Assembly: GCA_003327455.1 (NCBI GenBank)
Contig: QOQU01000006.1
Span: 62,001-126,000, forward strand
Length of the DNA: 64,000 nt
DNA from: Anaerolineae bacterium
Lineage (GTDB): Bacteria; Chloroflexota; Anaerolineae; Anaerolineales; UBA4823
Direction: 5' to 3'
Position numbers and translations under genes: made by a program
Notes under the pieces: generated by a model
What the model was told of the DNA's origin: nothing
What the model saw: only the letters and a program-made list of their open reading frames with translations
Databases searched by the model: none
In this document: in pieces, positions 46,007 through 54,549 of the stretch
How the letters are laid out: every line of letters starts with the position of its first letter
Numbering within the stretch: position 1 is the stretch's first letter

Positions 46007-47351
46007 CCTGTTCATAGGCGTATCCAGCTCTGAGCAAGCTATCCTCTTTCCAATAGTTAGCGACCAACTGAAGACCAATGGGTAGCCCTTCGGTACTCAT
46101 TGCGCAAGGGATAGAAAGGGCGGGTAAGCCGGTCAAATTAAAAGGCGCAGTAAAGCGCGTCAAGATTCTGGCTGCTTCGATCGAATCTCGCCCGGCAATG
46201 GGTGGAGCGGTAATGGGGGTAGTGGGAGTCAGCAGAAGGTCATAGCGTTTGAAAAATTCCTGATACTGCTTCCGAAGGACAGTTTGGGTGCGGCGGGCAT
46301 GAATATACTGCGCAAGGGTCACCGCTGCCCCATTCCGCAAGCGCTGGTAGACATCTTCACCAAATAAACCAGCCTGTTCCGCAAGCTGTTTTTCGTAAAT
46401 CACAGCGGCATCGCTGATCACCATCAAGCCGTTCGTTTGGGCAGCTAACCATCCATCGGGAATCTGGACTTCTTCAACTTGCGCGCCCAACTCATGGAAA
46501 ACCGCGGCAGCGGTGCGCACGGCTTGTAAAATCTCCTCCTCCGCTTGCGTGAAAAAGTCGTCTTGCGCCAACCCAATTCGGAATCCTTTGACTCCCTCGC
46601 GCAGATGCGCCAGAGGATTGGGGAGGTTTTTCTGGGCGCTGGCGACATCTTGCGGATCGTAACCGGCAATCAGGCGATATAAAAGGGCAACATCTTCAAC
46701 ACAGCGCCCCAGCGGTCCTACATGATCCAGATTCCAACTGAGCGGTAAGACGCCGCGTAAACTAACCCGCCCAAAGGTGGGTTTCAAGCCGACTGCACCA
46801 CATAAGCTGGCGGGAATGCGAATCGAGCCACCCGTATCGGTGCCGATTGCCCCCAAACATAACCCGCTGACCACTGCAACTGCCGAACCACCTGAGGAAC
46901 CGCCTGAGATGCAATCCGTCCGCCAGGGGTTGCGCACTGCCCCAAAATGTGGATTGAGGTTTGTCACCCCCAAAGCAATCTCGTGCATATTGTGATAGCC
47001 GATGAAGATCGCCCCGCTACGCCGCAGGCGCTCGACGACACGGGCATCCTGAGCGGGAGTGTACCCATCCCAAACCTTTGAACCTGCTCGCAGAGGATGA
47101 TTGCGGATGGCGATGAGATCCTTGATCCCAATCGGGATACCATAGAGTGGGTTTAGATTGCGGCGATCCTTGAGCGATTTGCTCAGGCGTTCCGCCCTGG
47201 CAAGTGCTTCTTCCTGAAAGACCGATAAATAACAATTCAAAGTTGGGTTTAGGCGTTCAATGCGCTCTAAAATCGTTTGGGTTAACTCAAGTGGTGAAAG
47301 ATCGCCCGCCTGAATCAAACGTTTTGCTTCGGTCAGGGTTAGTGGCTGCAT
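45963..47351 (-). CDS. Amidase signature enzyme
   Basis: This 462-residue hydrolase has the catalytic triad regions: Lys in GIPIGIKDLI, cis-Ser in SGGSSGGSAVAVVSG and nucleophile Ser in GTDTGGSIRIPA. It is similar in build to GatA, but neither gatB nor gatC adjoins, so an independent amidase is as likely as a glutamyl-tRNA amidotransferase subunit. AGGAT lies upstream of the ATG. It is 2 bases downstream of the HAD gene, forming a unit, and its end overlaps the coaBC-linked gene on the other strand. Confidence 0.88.
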   Translation of the reverse strand: MQPLTLTEAKRLIQAGDLSPLELTQTILERIERLNPTLNCYLSVFQEEALARAERLSKSLKDRRNLNPLYGIPIGIKDLIAIRNHPLRAGSKVWDGYTPAQDARVVERLRRSGAIFIGYHNMHEIALGVTNLNPHFGAVRNPWRTDCISGGSSGGSAVAVVSGLCLGAIGTDTGGSIRIPASLCGAVGLKPTFGRVSLRGVLPLSWNLDHVGPLGRCVEDVALLYRLIAGYDPQDVASAQKNLPNPLAHLREGVKGFRIGLAQDDFFTQAEEEILQAVRTAAAVFHELGAQVEEVQIPDGWLAAQTNGLMVISDAAVIYEKQLAEQAGLFGEDVYQRLRNGAAVTLAQYIHARRTQTVLRKQYQEFFKRYDLLLTPTTPITAPPIAGRDSIEAARILTRFTAPFNLTGLPALSIPCAMSTEGLPIGLQLVANYWKEDSLLRAGYAYEQATNARHQFAWSDTL

Positions 47352-47353
47352 GT

Positions 47354-47965
47354 TCAGGATCCTTCCTCGAGAAGATGTTGCAAATCGTTATGGGTTTGCA
47401 GGGTTGACCGAAAATGGATTGCTTTCATCCCCGCTTCCTGGGCAGCCTGGACGTTGACAAGTAGGTCGTCGATGAAGACCGCTTCATGTGGTGGTACCCT
47501 GAACTTTTGAGCAGCGATTTCATAGATGCGCCGATCCGGCTTCATCACCCCCACCTCCGCCGAGATGATCACCTCATCGAAAATATCGAGAATACGCAGT
47601 TGCTCGGTCAAGATCGTGCGCAAATCATCCCAGGCATTGCTGAGTAACCCGATGCGGTGGGTTTTGCGATAGGAACGAATCAATTGCACCAGCCCCTCAT
47701 CCAAACGATCTCCGCCATAGAATTGCTCGATGAGAGAGGGAATCTGCTCGTTAGAAGCCCCAAGGGCTTTTGCCACTTGCTGCCAGTGTTGCTCAGCGGT
47801 GATCTCCCCCACCGAAGCGCTCAACGCCGATGGGCTGCCAAACACCAGGCGGACAAGCTCATCCTCACTCAGGCCATATCTGGCAGCCAGAGTCTGGCGC
47901 GGTTGATGGTCTTCCGTGCGCAATAGCACGCCACCAAAATCAAACAGGATGGTGCTAATCGTCAT
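47354..47965 (-). CDS. HAD family hydrolase (YihX-like)
   Basis: About 203 residues. The nucleophile Asp is in LFDFGGVLL, where the second position of the DxD pair is Gly as in YihX-like sugar phosphatases. Motif II is SNAWDD, Lys is in MKPDRRIYE and the acidic motif is FIDDLLVNVQAA. An alpha-helical cap lies between. The ATG at 47965 follows AAGGAAC by nine bases; a longer frame to 48031 is not needed. The substrate is unknown; the adjacent amidase is probably co-transcribed. Confidence 0.87.
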   Translation of the reverse strand: MTISTILFDFGGVLLRTEDHQPRQTLAARYGLSEDELVRLVFGSPSALSASVGEITAEQHWQQVAKALGASNEQIPSLIEQFYGGDRLDEGLVQLIRSYRKTHRIGLLSNAWDDLRTILTEQLRILDIFDEVIISAEVGVMKPDRRIYEIAAQKFRVPPHEAVFIDDLLVNVQAAQEAGMKAIHFRSTLQTHNDLQHLLEEGS

Positions 47966-48122
47966 CAGGGCTGTTCCTTTTCCAAGAAGAGAATGGCAAT
48001 ATTTTACCTCAACGTCAGCCGGCATAAGCAAGACAGGAATCCTGAAGATTGGGCTTGATTGCCAAAACCGCGCCTTGAAAAATCCTTCGGGACGATTCGG
48101 GCGACTATGCGCAATCCTTGCT

Positions 48123-49190
48123 CTAATCGTTCGCCTCTGCCTTCCCCTGGATAACCGATGTAGCCAACCCGGTCATTTCCTTCCGATAGGTCGTGAACTG
48201 CCTGACCACCCGGTAGCCTAAACTCTCATAAAGGTGCAGTGCACCGCTCGGGTTTTGCGTGTCCACCCCCAGGGCAGCTTCTTCCATACCCCGTTCTTTC
48301 AACATCCGCAAGCTGTTGGCGATCAATGCCCGCGCAATGCCGCGCCTGCGCCACGGGCGGCGGACAGCGATATTTTCGGTGTAGCCGCGTTTGCGCTGAT
48401 AGATCCGGTTTTCATGGGCATCAATAAAGTTCAACACCATGCCCACCACCTCATTGCCTTCCCAGGCCACACACCACAGACTGGGGTCAAAATTGGGGTC
48501 ATCCAGCCAGGCTTGCAAGGGCGGTTCATCATCAGGACAACTGCCCCAGTGATCGCGAAAAGCCTCCAGATTTGCAGCGTAGATTTTCTCATAATGCTCG
48601 GGTAAAACAGGGCGAATCTCAATTCCAGCCGGCAAAGCGTAAGTGGGAATGGCTTCTAAATTCGGGCGCACCATCAGGCAAAAATAGCGCACCGCCTGGT
48701 ATCCCTGCTGTTCAAAGAGCACTCGGGCGCCAATCTGGGTCTCGACGGCGCCTACCTCCAGATAGTGCGGGCGTTGGCTCGGATTTTCTCCTGCAAGCTG
48801 ATAAGCTCTCTTTTCCAACCAGGCAAGCAACCACCTTCCAATCCCTTTACGGCGCCATTGGGGGTGAACATGGCCAATCAATGCGTAAATCCGATTGCCT
48901 TCGATTTCATCACGCCATTCAACGCGACCATAAGCGACCGTTTTATCTGCCGTTTCAACGAAGATCATATCCTGATGGGGATCACAATGGATCAGGTATT
49001 GATACTGGTGACGGATCGACTCCTCGTTAACCGCCATCTCACTGCAATCTTCCAGAGAGCAGGCCTGCAGGATTGCCACCATCTTGGGGTAATCGCTCTC
49101 GCCTTGAAAAGGTCGGCTGTTAAATCCTTCAAGAACAGGCTGAGAAGTAGTTAATGGGGATTTTTGGTTGTAATTTATCGTTGTATTCAT
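48123..49190 (-). CDS. Tandem GNAT acetyltransferase
   Basis: About 355 residues with two GNAT domains, as in mycothiol synthase-like proteins. The first has the acetyl-CoA pyrophosphate loop HPQWRRKGIGRWLLAWL, the second VRRPWRRRGIARALIANSL followed by GVDTQNPSGALHLYESLGY. Both loops keep the Q/RxxGxG/A pattern. The substrate is unknown. AAAGGAATTTGAG precedes the ATG. Three small ORFs and a promoter lie upstream in the same direction, so it may belong to that unit, with a 113-base gap. Confidence 0.88.
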   Translation of the reverse strand: MNTTINYNQKSPLTTSQPVLEGFNSRPFQGESDYPKMVAILQACSLEDCSEMAVNEESIRHQYQYLIHCDPHQDMIFVETADKTVAYGRVEWRDEIEGNRIYALIGHVHPQWRRKGIGRWLLAWLEKRAYQLAGENPSQRPHYLEVGAVETQIGARVLFEQQGYQAVRYFCLMVRPNLEAIPTYALPAGIEIRPVLPEHYEKIYAANLEAFRDHWGSCPDDEPPLQAWLDDPNFDPSLWCVAWEGNEVVGMVLNFIDAHENRIYQRKRGYTENIAVRRPWRRRGIARALIANSLRMLKERGMEEAALGVDTQNPSGALHLYESLGYRVVRQFTTYRKEMTGLATSVIQGKAEAND

Positions 49191-49303
49191 CTCAAATTCC
49201 TTTGCCTTCGTTTTTCAATTTTTCTTTTTGGCTCTCAACTTTCATCGTCATGTTCTATACCCAAATCGCAGGAGATAGAGGCTCATCCAGATTTGACGAG
49301 CCC

Positions 49304-49549
49304 CTATCGATTCCCGCCATCCTTTCTATTTTGCATGGAACTGGTCAACAACCGCCACGCCCGACCAATCCAGGTGGGGTTCTGCGCGGCTGGCAACCGT
49401 TCCTTCCCGCCCCGTTCTTCTGCTCCTTCGCCGAATCGTTCGTTCAGCGCCAACTCTGCGGCGGGATGGAGTTCAAAGCGAGACAGGTCAGCTTTGCGCC
49501 GCTGCTTAATCTCAGAATTGGGTGCATCGATCCGATCAATGGTAATCAT
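49304..49549 (-). CDS. Small basic protein upstream of the GNAT gene
   Basis: About 81 residues from MITIDRIDAPNSEIKQRRKA. It is rich in Arg, Lys and Glu with a helix-prone middle (FELHPAAELALNERFGEGAE) and a Trp-containing stretch TWIGRAWRLL. GGAG lies eight bases before the ATG, which favours this start within a frame that extends upstream to 49729. I recognise no family. It is placed between another small ORF and the GNAT gene on the same strand. Confidence 0.5.
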   Translation of the reverse strand: MITIDRIDAPNSEIKQRRKADLSRFELHPAAELALNERFGEGAEERGGKERLPAAQNPTWIGRAWRLLTSSMQNRKDGGNR

Positions 49550-49626
49550 CTTCAACGCTCCAAAAACACGGGCAACCTGCATTGGGGTCAGACTATACCC
49601 AGGCAAGCCTGCCAGGGACAATAGCC

Positions 49627-49863
49627 TTATCCGTTGCCCGATAACCCTTCGTCTTTTGAGCATGGGCGGATTGCCCACGCCCCAACGGGAACACCCTCCA
49701 GGAGACCACCCTTTGTCCTGCCGATGCAAAACCAGATGACCTCCACAGGCAGCTCATGCGGGGGGATAAACCAGCAGACCAGCGAGAACCGACACCCGCG
49801 TGGACATTCGAGGGTGGAGTATCCCAGCCCTGCAACCACTGGCGAATTGACTGTATGTTCCAT
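49627..49863 (-). CDS. 78-residue Cys-containing small protein
   Basis: It begins MEHTVNSPVVAGLGYSTLEC and carries five Cys (in CPRGC, VCWF, FCIG and PCSK) with Trp and Pro, ending GLSGNG. AAGGAGG lies close before the ATG, the best ribosome-binding site in this locus. An overlapping frame (49593-49919) starts inside the terminator and has no such site. I do not recognise a family. The composition could suit a small metal-binding protein or a modified-peptide precursor, but neither is shown. Confidence 0.5.
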   Translation of the reverse strand: MEHTVNSPVVAGLGYSTLECPRGCRFSLVCWFIPPHELPVEVIWFCIGRTKGGLLEGVPVGAWAIRPCSKDEGLSGNG

Positions 49864-49901
49864 CTCGGCCTCCTTAGAGAGAATATTCTAAAAAAACAAA
49901 A

Positions 49902-49923
49902 AGCCACGGGTTTGCCCATGGCT
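49902..49923 (-). terminator. Second of two tandem leader terminators
   Basis: AGCCATGGG pairs with CCCGTGGCT (one G-T pair) around a four-base loop and is followed on the minus strand by TTTTGTTTTTT. It lies between the 30-codon ORF and the gene at 49627-49863. Confidence 0.75.
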
Positions 49924-49947
49924 GGAGAATAAGCAGGAGAAACAAAA

Positions 49948-49976
49948 CAGCCACGGGCGGGAGTGCACCGTGGCTG
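49948..49976 (-). terminator. First of two tandem leader terminators
   Basis: CAGCCACGG pairs perfectly with CCGTGGCTG around an 11-base loop, followed on the minus strand by TTTTGTTT. Its stem core AGCCACGG recurs in the next hairpin, so the two look like a duplication. Confidence 0.7.
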
Positions 49977-49996
49977 CCAGGCGTGTTGTTTAGGAT

Positions 49997-50089
49997 CTAT
50001 CCGTCAGCAGGCGCACTCCGAGAAGGCAAAAAGCTGCTGGAGCCACCAGCAGTCACCTTCTGAGAGAGTATTTCAACCTGATAGATCAT
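49997..50089 (-). CDS. 30-residue peptide ORF
   Basis: The peptide begins MIYQVEILSQ, has a central GGSSSF and ends SAPADG. AAGGAAAGG lies nine bases before the ATG, a promoter lies 40 bases upstream and two terminators follow, so the frame has the full equipment of an expressed gene. It could be a leader peptide, a precursor of a modified peptide, or a small stand-alone protein. I do not recognise it. Confidence 0.45.
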   Translation of the reverse strand: MIYQVEILSQKVTAGGSSSFLPSRSAPADG

Positions 50090-50129
50090 CGAAACAATCC
50101 TTTCCTTAGATTGACATTAATTCTGGGTT

Positions 50130-50159
50130 AATATATCATGAGAAACACCAATCTGTCAA
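50130..50159 (-). promoter_or_regulatory. Promoter of the small-peptide locus
   Basis: A perfect TTGACA, an 18-base spacer and TATATT read on the minus strand, about 40 bases before the 30-codon ORF. Confidence 0.65.
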
Positions 50160-50161
50160 GG

Positions 50162-50392
50162 TCAAAATCGAAACCCGCGCCGAGAACGGCGGCGTAGCAG
50201 CCGCGCGGCGATCCACACCGCGCTAAGGGTAAACAGCCAGACCATTATCGGGGGAGGCGGATCGTTGCGTGCGGATAGGGAGCGCAAGGCAATCACCGTT
50301 GGACCTTGGGTTGTTGGATCACCCAATGTCCAGTTACATAACTGCCTTTTCACCCTCACCCCCTGCCCTTTTGCAATGGGAGAAAACCGCAA
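50162..50392 (-). pseudogene. Possible C-terminal remnant of a membrane-anchored exported protein
   Basis: The frame ends with TVIALRSLSARNDPPPP, a hydrophobic stretch (IMVWLFTLSAVWIAARLL) and an Arg-rich tail. That is the usual ending of a surface protein with a C-terminal anchor. The upstream 35 residues look non-coding and no start has a ribosome-binding site, so this is more likely a fragment than a gene. Confidence 0.35.
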
Positions 50393-50478
50393 TGAATTTC
50401 TATCTATCAGGTAACTGCCTACCCCCTTTTATGGAAAATGCGCTAAACTGTGACTGATTTTCTTTATCTCACCCAAAG

Positions 50479-50528
50479 ACACGGAGACACAGAGCCATGC
50501 ATCTTTGTGTTGCTCTGTGTCTCCGTGT
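50479..50528. repeat. 17-bp perfect inverted repeat
   Basis: ACACGGAGACACAGAGC at 50479-50495 is matched by its exact complement at 50512-50528 across a 16-base loop. It lies in a non-coding stretch; on either strand it would form a very stable hairpin. No T run follows. Confidence 0.75.
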
Positions 50529-50793
50529 GGGAATCGGACCGAAAAAGTCTGCCCTGTAGTCTCTTCGGGATAGGGTAAGTAGATACTCTATCAGAGAGAA
50601 AATCCGTTTTGCGCGGCCGTCTCCGATTTTCACCAGGATAGAAATTGAGGGCGGGTGGATAGCTATACTTCCGAAATATTATTGTCAAAGTACCTATCCT
50701 AACCGACCAGTTGGAGAGGGGCAGCCTCCCCTGCGTACAGGGATGGCTGCCACCACGCCGCAGGGAGAGGGCTGCCAGAAGCGCTCATGGTTT

Positions 50794-52368
50794 TCAGGGA
50801 AAGAGCTTCAGCACCAGGGGGAGATAGATGGCTGCGATCTCATCGGCACCGATGTCGAAACCAGAACCGGTTGGGCGAACACCTCCATCGATGTCTGATG
50901 TCAAATCTGTCAGGACACCGGCATCAATGGCAGGCGAACTGAGGCTGAGGTGATAGTTTCCATTGTTGGGATCGAGAAAGGCTGGATCTTTCCATAAGTT
51001 CACCGCACCCGTGTTGATACTTCCACCACCACCCGTATCCGTCCCATTCGCCCAGGCATCACTCCCCCACAGGGTGCCCTCCAGATTTGCCGTGCTGCCG
51101 CCATCTACATAAATGCCAACCGTGTGGCTGACTACGATGTTGTTGGTCAGCGAGATATTAGATGATTGGTGAACCAGGATGCCGTAAGCCTCACCAACAT
51201 TCGATCCGGAGAAATTTCGGTTGCGCGCAAGGGTGTTATGTAAGAATTCACCGCTGCTACCCTTAACCTCGATGGCAGGTACAGAGAACGAATAGGCTGT
51301 CGTCTGGTTATCCACAACTATATTGTTTGCCATTATAAGGGGATCTGTGTACCAAAAGGCCAGCGCTGAGACCTCATAAGATTCGTTGCGAGTAATCAGA
51401 TTGCGCAGCAGCACTATCTCAGAGTTCATGACTCGCATGGCACCATACTCGTTTGCGCCATAATTCCGATCCATCGTATTCCCTTCGATGTGTGCCGTTG
51501 CATTTACGATTTCCATAGCGCCACTATAACCACCAGATGCAGTGCCCTTGCTATAACCCCATCCATTGTCTCTAAAGGTGCTAGCGAAAACCTGAACAGG
51601 TGGCTTGCTGCTGTTGCCAGTGAAAAAGAGCCCGCTCCCGATCCAGGCATCATTTCGCTCGAACAACACCTCTCTGACGGTTGCCGTCAGCGTGTCGGAG
51701 ATTGCCAGCCCTCCCCCATACGGTAAAGCTTGTGACTTAACGGAATTCCACTTAAAGCTGGATTTCTCGATTGACAGGCTACCTCCCTTGACCATCATGC
51801 CACCGCCATAGGCAATGTTTGCATTTATATCTACGACATTGCTATAAAAACGGGTATGACGCACGGTTAAGTCCGCATCTGCGGCGAAGAGACCCGCCCC
51901 ATACATGCCAGTTGGATTTTGGAGATCCATTTTTCCATTCATTATGGTAAGTCCATCCAGGATAACGGTGGTTCCACTCTGGATCAAAACGACGCACCGT
52001 TGCTCTTCACCGTCCAGGATCGTAGGGTAGGCAAGCGGATCCCGCACTGGAGGCGAGGTCGTAGTGCCATTCCAACCCCCATAAAAGGTAAGGTTTTTCG
52101 TAACTTTGAGCACCTCCGGATCGCTGCTGGTGTAGGTGCCCTGCGCCAGATAAATCTCATCGCCATTGTTAGAACTGCTGAGCGCCGTCTGTAAATTACA
52201 AGGATTGGACTGGGAACAGTCGCCGCTACCCCCTGGCGTCACAAACAGTTGTCCTGGGCTGGCGCGGACTTCCTGCGCAGTCTGGCTCAGAACCAGAAAC
52301 AAACCAACCACCAACAAGCCACTCAAGGCCAGACAAAATAGAATAGCTTCGATTTTTCTCCTTTTCAT
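50794..52368 (-). CDS. Exported right-handed beta-helix protein with YLPLV tail
   Basis: About 524 residues. It begins MKRRKIEAILFCLALSGLLV, a signal peptide, followed by FVTPGGSGDCSQSNPCNLQTAL and GDEIYLAQGTYT, the opening of choice-of-anchor-Q/parallel beta-helix proteins. The body has repeated short N-rich turns (ARNRNFSGSN, ISLTNNIVVS). The end has SSPAIDAG, DIDGGVRPTGSGFDIGADE and then AIYLPLVLKLFP. The last segment recurs in two neighbouring exported proteins and may be a sorting signal. Its 5' end and upstream region are duplicated at 56.9-58.1 kb. The ligand or substrate is unknown. Confidence 0.88.
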   Translation of the reverse strand: MKRRKIEAILFCLALSGLLVVGLFLVLSQTAQEVRASPGQLFVTPGGSGDCSQSNPCNLQTALSSSNNGDEIYLAQGTYTSSDPEVLKVTKNLTFYGGWNGTTTSPPVRDPLAYPTILDGEEQRCVVLIQSGTTVILDGLTIMNGKMDLQNPTGMYGAGLFAADADLTVRHTRFYSNVVDINANIAYGGGMMVKGGSLSIEKSSFKWNSVKSQALPYGGGLAISDTLTATVREVLFERNDAWIGSGLFFTGNSSKPPVQVFASTFRDNGWGYSKGTASGGYSGAMEIVNATAHIEGNTMDRNYGANEYGAMRVMNSEIVLLRNLITRNESYEVSALAFWYTDPLIMANNIVVDNQTTAYSFSVPAIEVKGSSGEFLHNTLARNRNFSGSNVGEAYGILVHQSSNISLTNNIVVSHTVGIYVDGGSTANLEGTLWGSDAWANGTDTGGGGSINTGAVNLWKDPAFLDPNNGNYHLSLSSPAIDAGVLTDLTSDIDGGVRPTGSGFDIGADEIAAIYLPLVLKLFP

Positions 52369-52732
52369 CTTGATCTCCTTTTCGTTCGCGCCAGGTCCCA
52401 GAACCAGGGGGAGCGAGAGAAAATAGGGTAAGTTTGTGAGGCAGAGGTCTAGAGGCCTGAAAGAGCCAATCAGGACGCTCTAAACAAATTGGGAGTAAAC
52501 GTATCTATTTTATACAAAAAGTGGTTCAGGAGTCAATACTTTTTAAGAAAACTTAACTATGAGTTAAGGAGAAAAAGTCCTGACTCCTTTCTGAGTCAGT
52601 CCGTAAGCCTTCCACGAAGCGAAGCAGGGCTTAGGAGGTTAGAGAAATGATTCCCGTATGCCTTTCTCTCATGAAAAACCTCTAAGCCCAGCCCTGCTTG
52701 AGGGAGTTAAGAGCGCGCGGGGTTTTGCTAGT

Positions 52733-52975
52733 CCTGAAGCCCCTGCTCAGGACATGAAAATCCGCTCAAGCGGATTCAGAGTCAGCTTCCAGCCGACTTC
52801 CATGGATTGAGCGAGAGATTGATCCCGCTGCGCAATGGGGGTCGATCAGAAGACGCCAGGGTTGAAACCCTGCCTCAATTCATGGAAGCCCTTGCAGGGC
52901 TGAAGAAGACGAACGAGTCGGCTTCCAGCCGATTTACCTCGACTGAGGAGGGAGATTAACCCCCCAGCCGCATAA
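52733..52975. repeat. Array of mini-hairpins, copy 1
   Basis: A run of short palindromes with 3-4 base loops: AATCCGC-TCAA-GCGGATT, GTCAGCTTCCAGCCGAC (one mismatch), CAGGGT-TGAA-ACCCTG, AGCCCT-TGC-AGGGCT and TCGGCTTCCAGCCGA. They are spaced 20-50 bases apart in a stretch without a plausible gene. The same series occurs in copy 2 at 57612-57852. Confidence 0.75.
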
Positions 52976-53161
52976 GGGAAATCGGCAAATCAATTTCAAA
53001 AATATTCTCAGCCCGCAGAAAATATACTGATGCCTTTCAATCACAGGACAGAAAATACAGCCGCAGCATCGATTGAGGAGATGAGAACCCAACAACAAAC
53101 ACTCAACCGGCGATAGATTGAGCAGCGCGACGCCAAAAAGCCCCAGGACCAGCGCGGTCAT
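52934..53161 (-). other. Degenerate short membrane-protein frame in the duplicated segment
   Basis: The frame begins MTALVLGLFGVALLNLSPVE, a hydrophobic segment also found in copy 2 (MTALVLGFFGVGLLNLSLVE). After about 26 codons the two copies lose the same frame through an indel, so at least one is not translated beyond that. It lies just downstream of the Tat-lipoprotein stop. I treat it as a remnant. Confidence 0.35.
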
Positions 53162-53170
53162 TGAAATTTT

Positions 53171-54346
53171 TCAGGTTTGCACGATTGGTAAAAATAGCCG
53201 CTGAGGGAAATAGAATCTTTCTGACACCTTCCGCAGCACTTCCCAGCGGTCGGCATTCGCCTCATCGTAGCGCTCCTGGTGCAACCAGGCAAGGTAGTTG
53301 TCCGCAACCTGACGGAAGCAATACCAGCCCAGACCTTTGAGTTGTCCTGCGCGTTCCTGGAGAAACACCGAAGCAAACGCCTCCATCTCTTCGGCGGAGG
53401 GCATCCGATTCCACAGGTCGGGATATTCACGGTCTACAAAGGTTTGAATCAAAACAATCGCCTGGGGTCTGCGTCCCGTTGCAGCGGGAGGCGCAGAGGC
53501 ATAGCGGCGCAGCCGCTCGTCCAGGCAGGCAAGTTCCGCCTGGATTGTGGCGGCGCGATCGTTGGTCGGCTGGGCATAGTAATTATTAACGACATCAAAG
53601 GGACGATAACGACCTTCTGGAGTGCTGACAAAGGGATACACCAGGTGATTTTCGTAATCGAGCACCCCTGTCAGGCACTCGTCGGACTGTTCCCAGCCCA
53701 TGGTGATGTCTTCGCCGTAAACACGAAGGTTGCCGCCAGGGAAGATTTCTTCGGTGATCTGACGATAAAAAACCTTCAGGCGTTCAGGGCCCGTTTTATC
53801 GGGCTGCCAGAGCGGTTCATGGAAAGAGTAGATTGCAAAGGTATGCGCCAGATAGTCGGGATGATCCTTCAAAAAGCCCAGAAAAGCAGCCCCAACCGCA
53901 TCTGGATAGCGGTTGCGATCCAACTGCCATTCATTTCTCTGGATGTCCCATCGCCAGATGGATTGTGCGGCCTCTTGATCCCAAATGAGCGGAATCAGGC
54001 GCAAGCCGTACTGTATGGCTGCCTGATAAGTGATCTGCCAGTCGTCCCTGTTTGGGTCGAGATCGACCAGAACCGTGTTGACACCCAGTTGTGCCATCAG
54101 GGCAAAGTCCTCAATTTCTGGATAACACACCAGATGAATCAGGGCTTTGTCCTCAGAACGCCCGGACGCGCCTTCTGGGATGGAAGGGTTCGACCTATCC
54201 GCAGGCAATGGTGCTGCGCTGGAGGCTGGCGTTGACGACGGCGCGAGTTTAGGCAAACAGGCAAGTAGACCCAATCCTGATCCCGACACGCCAATCAGCT
54301 TGAGGAACTCTCGCCGGCTAAACTTTTTGAAATGATACCTCTTCAT
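53171..54346 (-). CDS. Tat-exported protein with a TIM-barrel-like catalytic fold
   Basis: About 391 residues. The N-terminus has a twin-arginine signal (SRREFLKLIGVSGSGLG) followed by LLACLP, so it may also be a lipoprotein. After a Ser/Pro-rich linker come alternating strands and helices (LVCYPEIEDFALMAQLGVNT, AIYSFHEPLW, GLGWYCFRQVADNYLAWL) suggestive of a glycoside-hydrolase-like barrel. E in SFHEPLW could be catalytic, but no family is recognised. It ends RLFLPIVQT, a variant of the YLPLV tail of its neighbours. The ATG at 54346 follows GGAG by six bases. Confidence 0.72.
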   Translation of the reverse strand: MKRYHFKKFSRREFLKLIGVSGSGLGLLACLPKLAPSSTPASSAAPLPADRSNPSIPEGASGRSEDKALIHLVCYPEIEDFALMAQLGVNTVLVDLDPNRDDWQITYQAAIQYGLRLIPLIWDQEAAQSIWRWDIQRNEWQLDRNRYPDAVGAAFLGFLKDHPDYLAHTFAIYSFHEPLWQPDKTGPERLKVFYRQITEEIFPGGNLRVYGEDITMGWEQSDECLTGVLDYENHLVYPFVSTPEGRYRPFDVVNNYYAQPTNDRAATIQAELACLDERLRRYASAPPAATGRRPQAIVLIQTFVDREYPDLWNRMPSAEEMEAFASVFLQERAGQLKGLGWYCFRQVADNYLAWLHQERYDEANADRWEVLRKVSERFYFPQRLFLPIVQT

Positions 54347-54509
54347 CACAGTCTCCAACTCTGTTTGCCAGCTTCACTCACCCCTGCCATGTTTTCCCTC
54401 TGTGACTTCAGCCTCGCTCGCATCGCACCAGGCTGGACGTTGGGCCACCGCATCAGCTTTGGCTGAACCCGCCCGCTGCCCTCCGCCTTCACCACACCTG
54501 GATTTGCTC

Positions 54510-54541
54510 CCCCCGCAGGTTTGCGCTTACACCTGCGGGGG
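54510..54541 (-). terminator. Terminator hairpin after the repeat-rich beta-helix gene
   Basis: A perfect 11-bp GC-rich stem (CCCCCGCAGGT with ACCTGCGGGGG) and ten-base loop lie nine bases past the stop of the gene at 54550. No T run follows, so the efficiency is uncertain. Confidence 0.55.
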
Positions 54542-54549
54542 AACTTCTC

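Larger units (their letters stand above)
52130..53165. repeat. Segmental duplication, copy 1
   Basis: The first 80 or so codons of the beta-helix gene and about 800 bases upstream are closely matched at 56.88-58.05 kb. Shared landmarks include the signal-peptide region, GCGCCAGGTCCCAGAACC just upstream of it, CTAGAGGCCTGAAAG, a mini-hairpin array and ACCAGCGCGGTCATTGA at the far end. Boundaries are approximate. Confidence 0.88.

Noticed and set aside
49593-49919. A 108-codon minus-strand frame over the five-Cys small gene
   Set aside because: Its start lies inside a terminator stem with no ribosome-binding site; the overlapping 78-codon frame has AAGGAGG in place.
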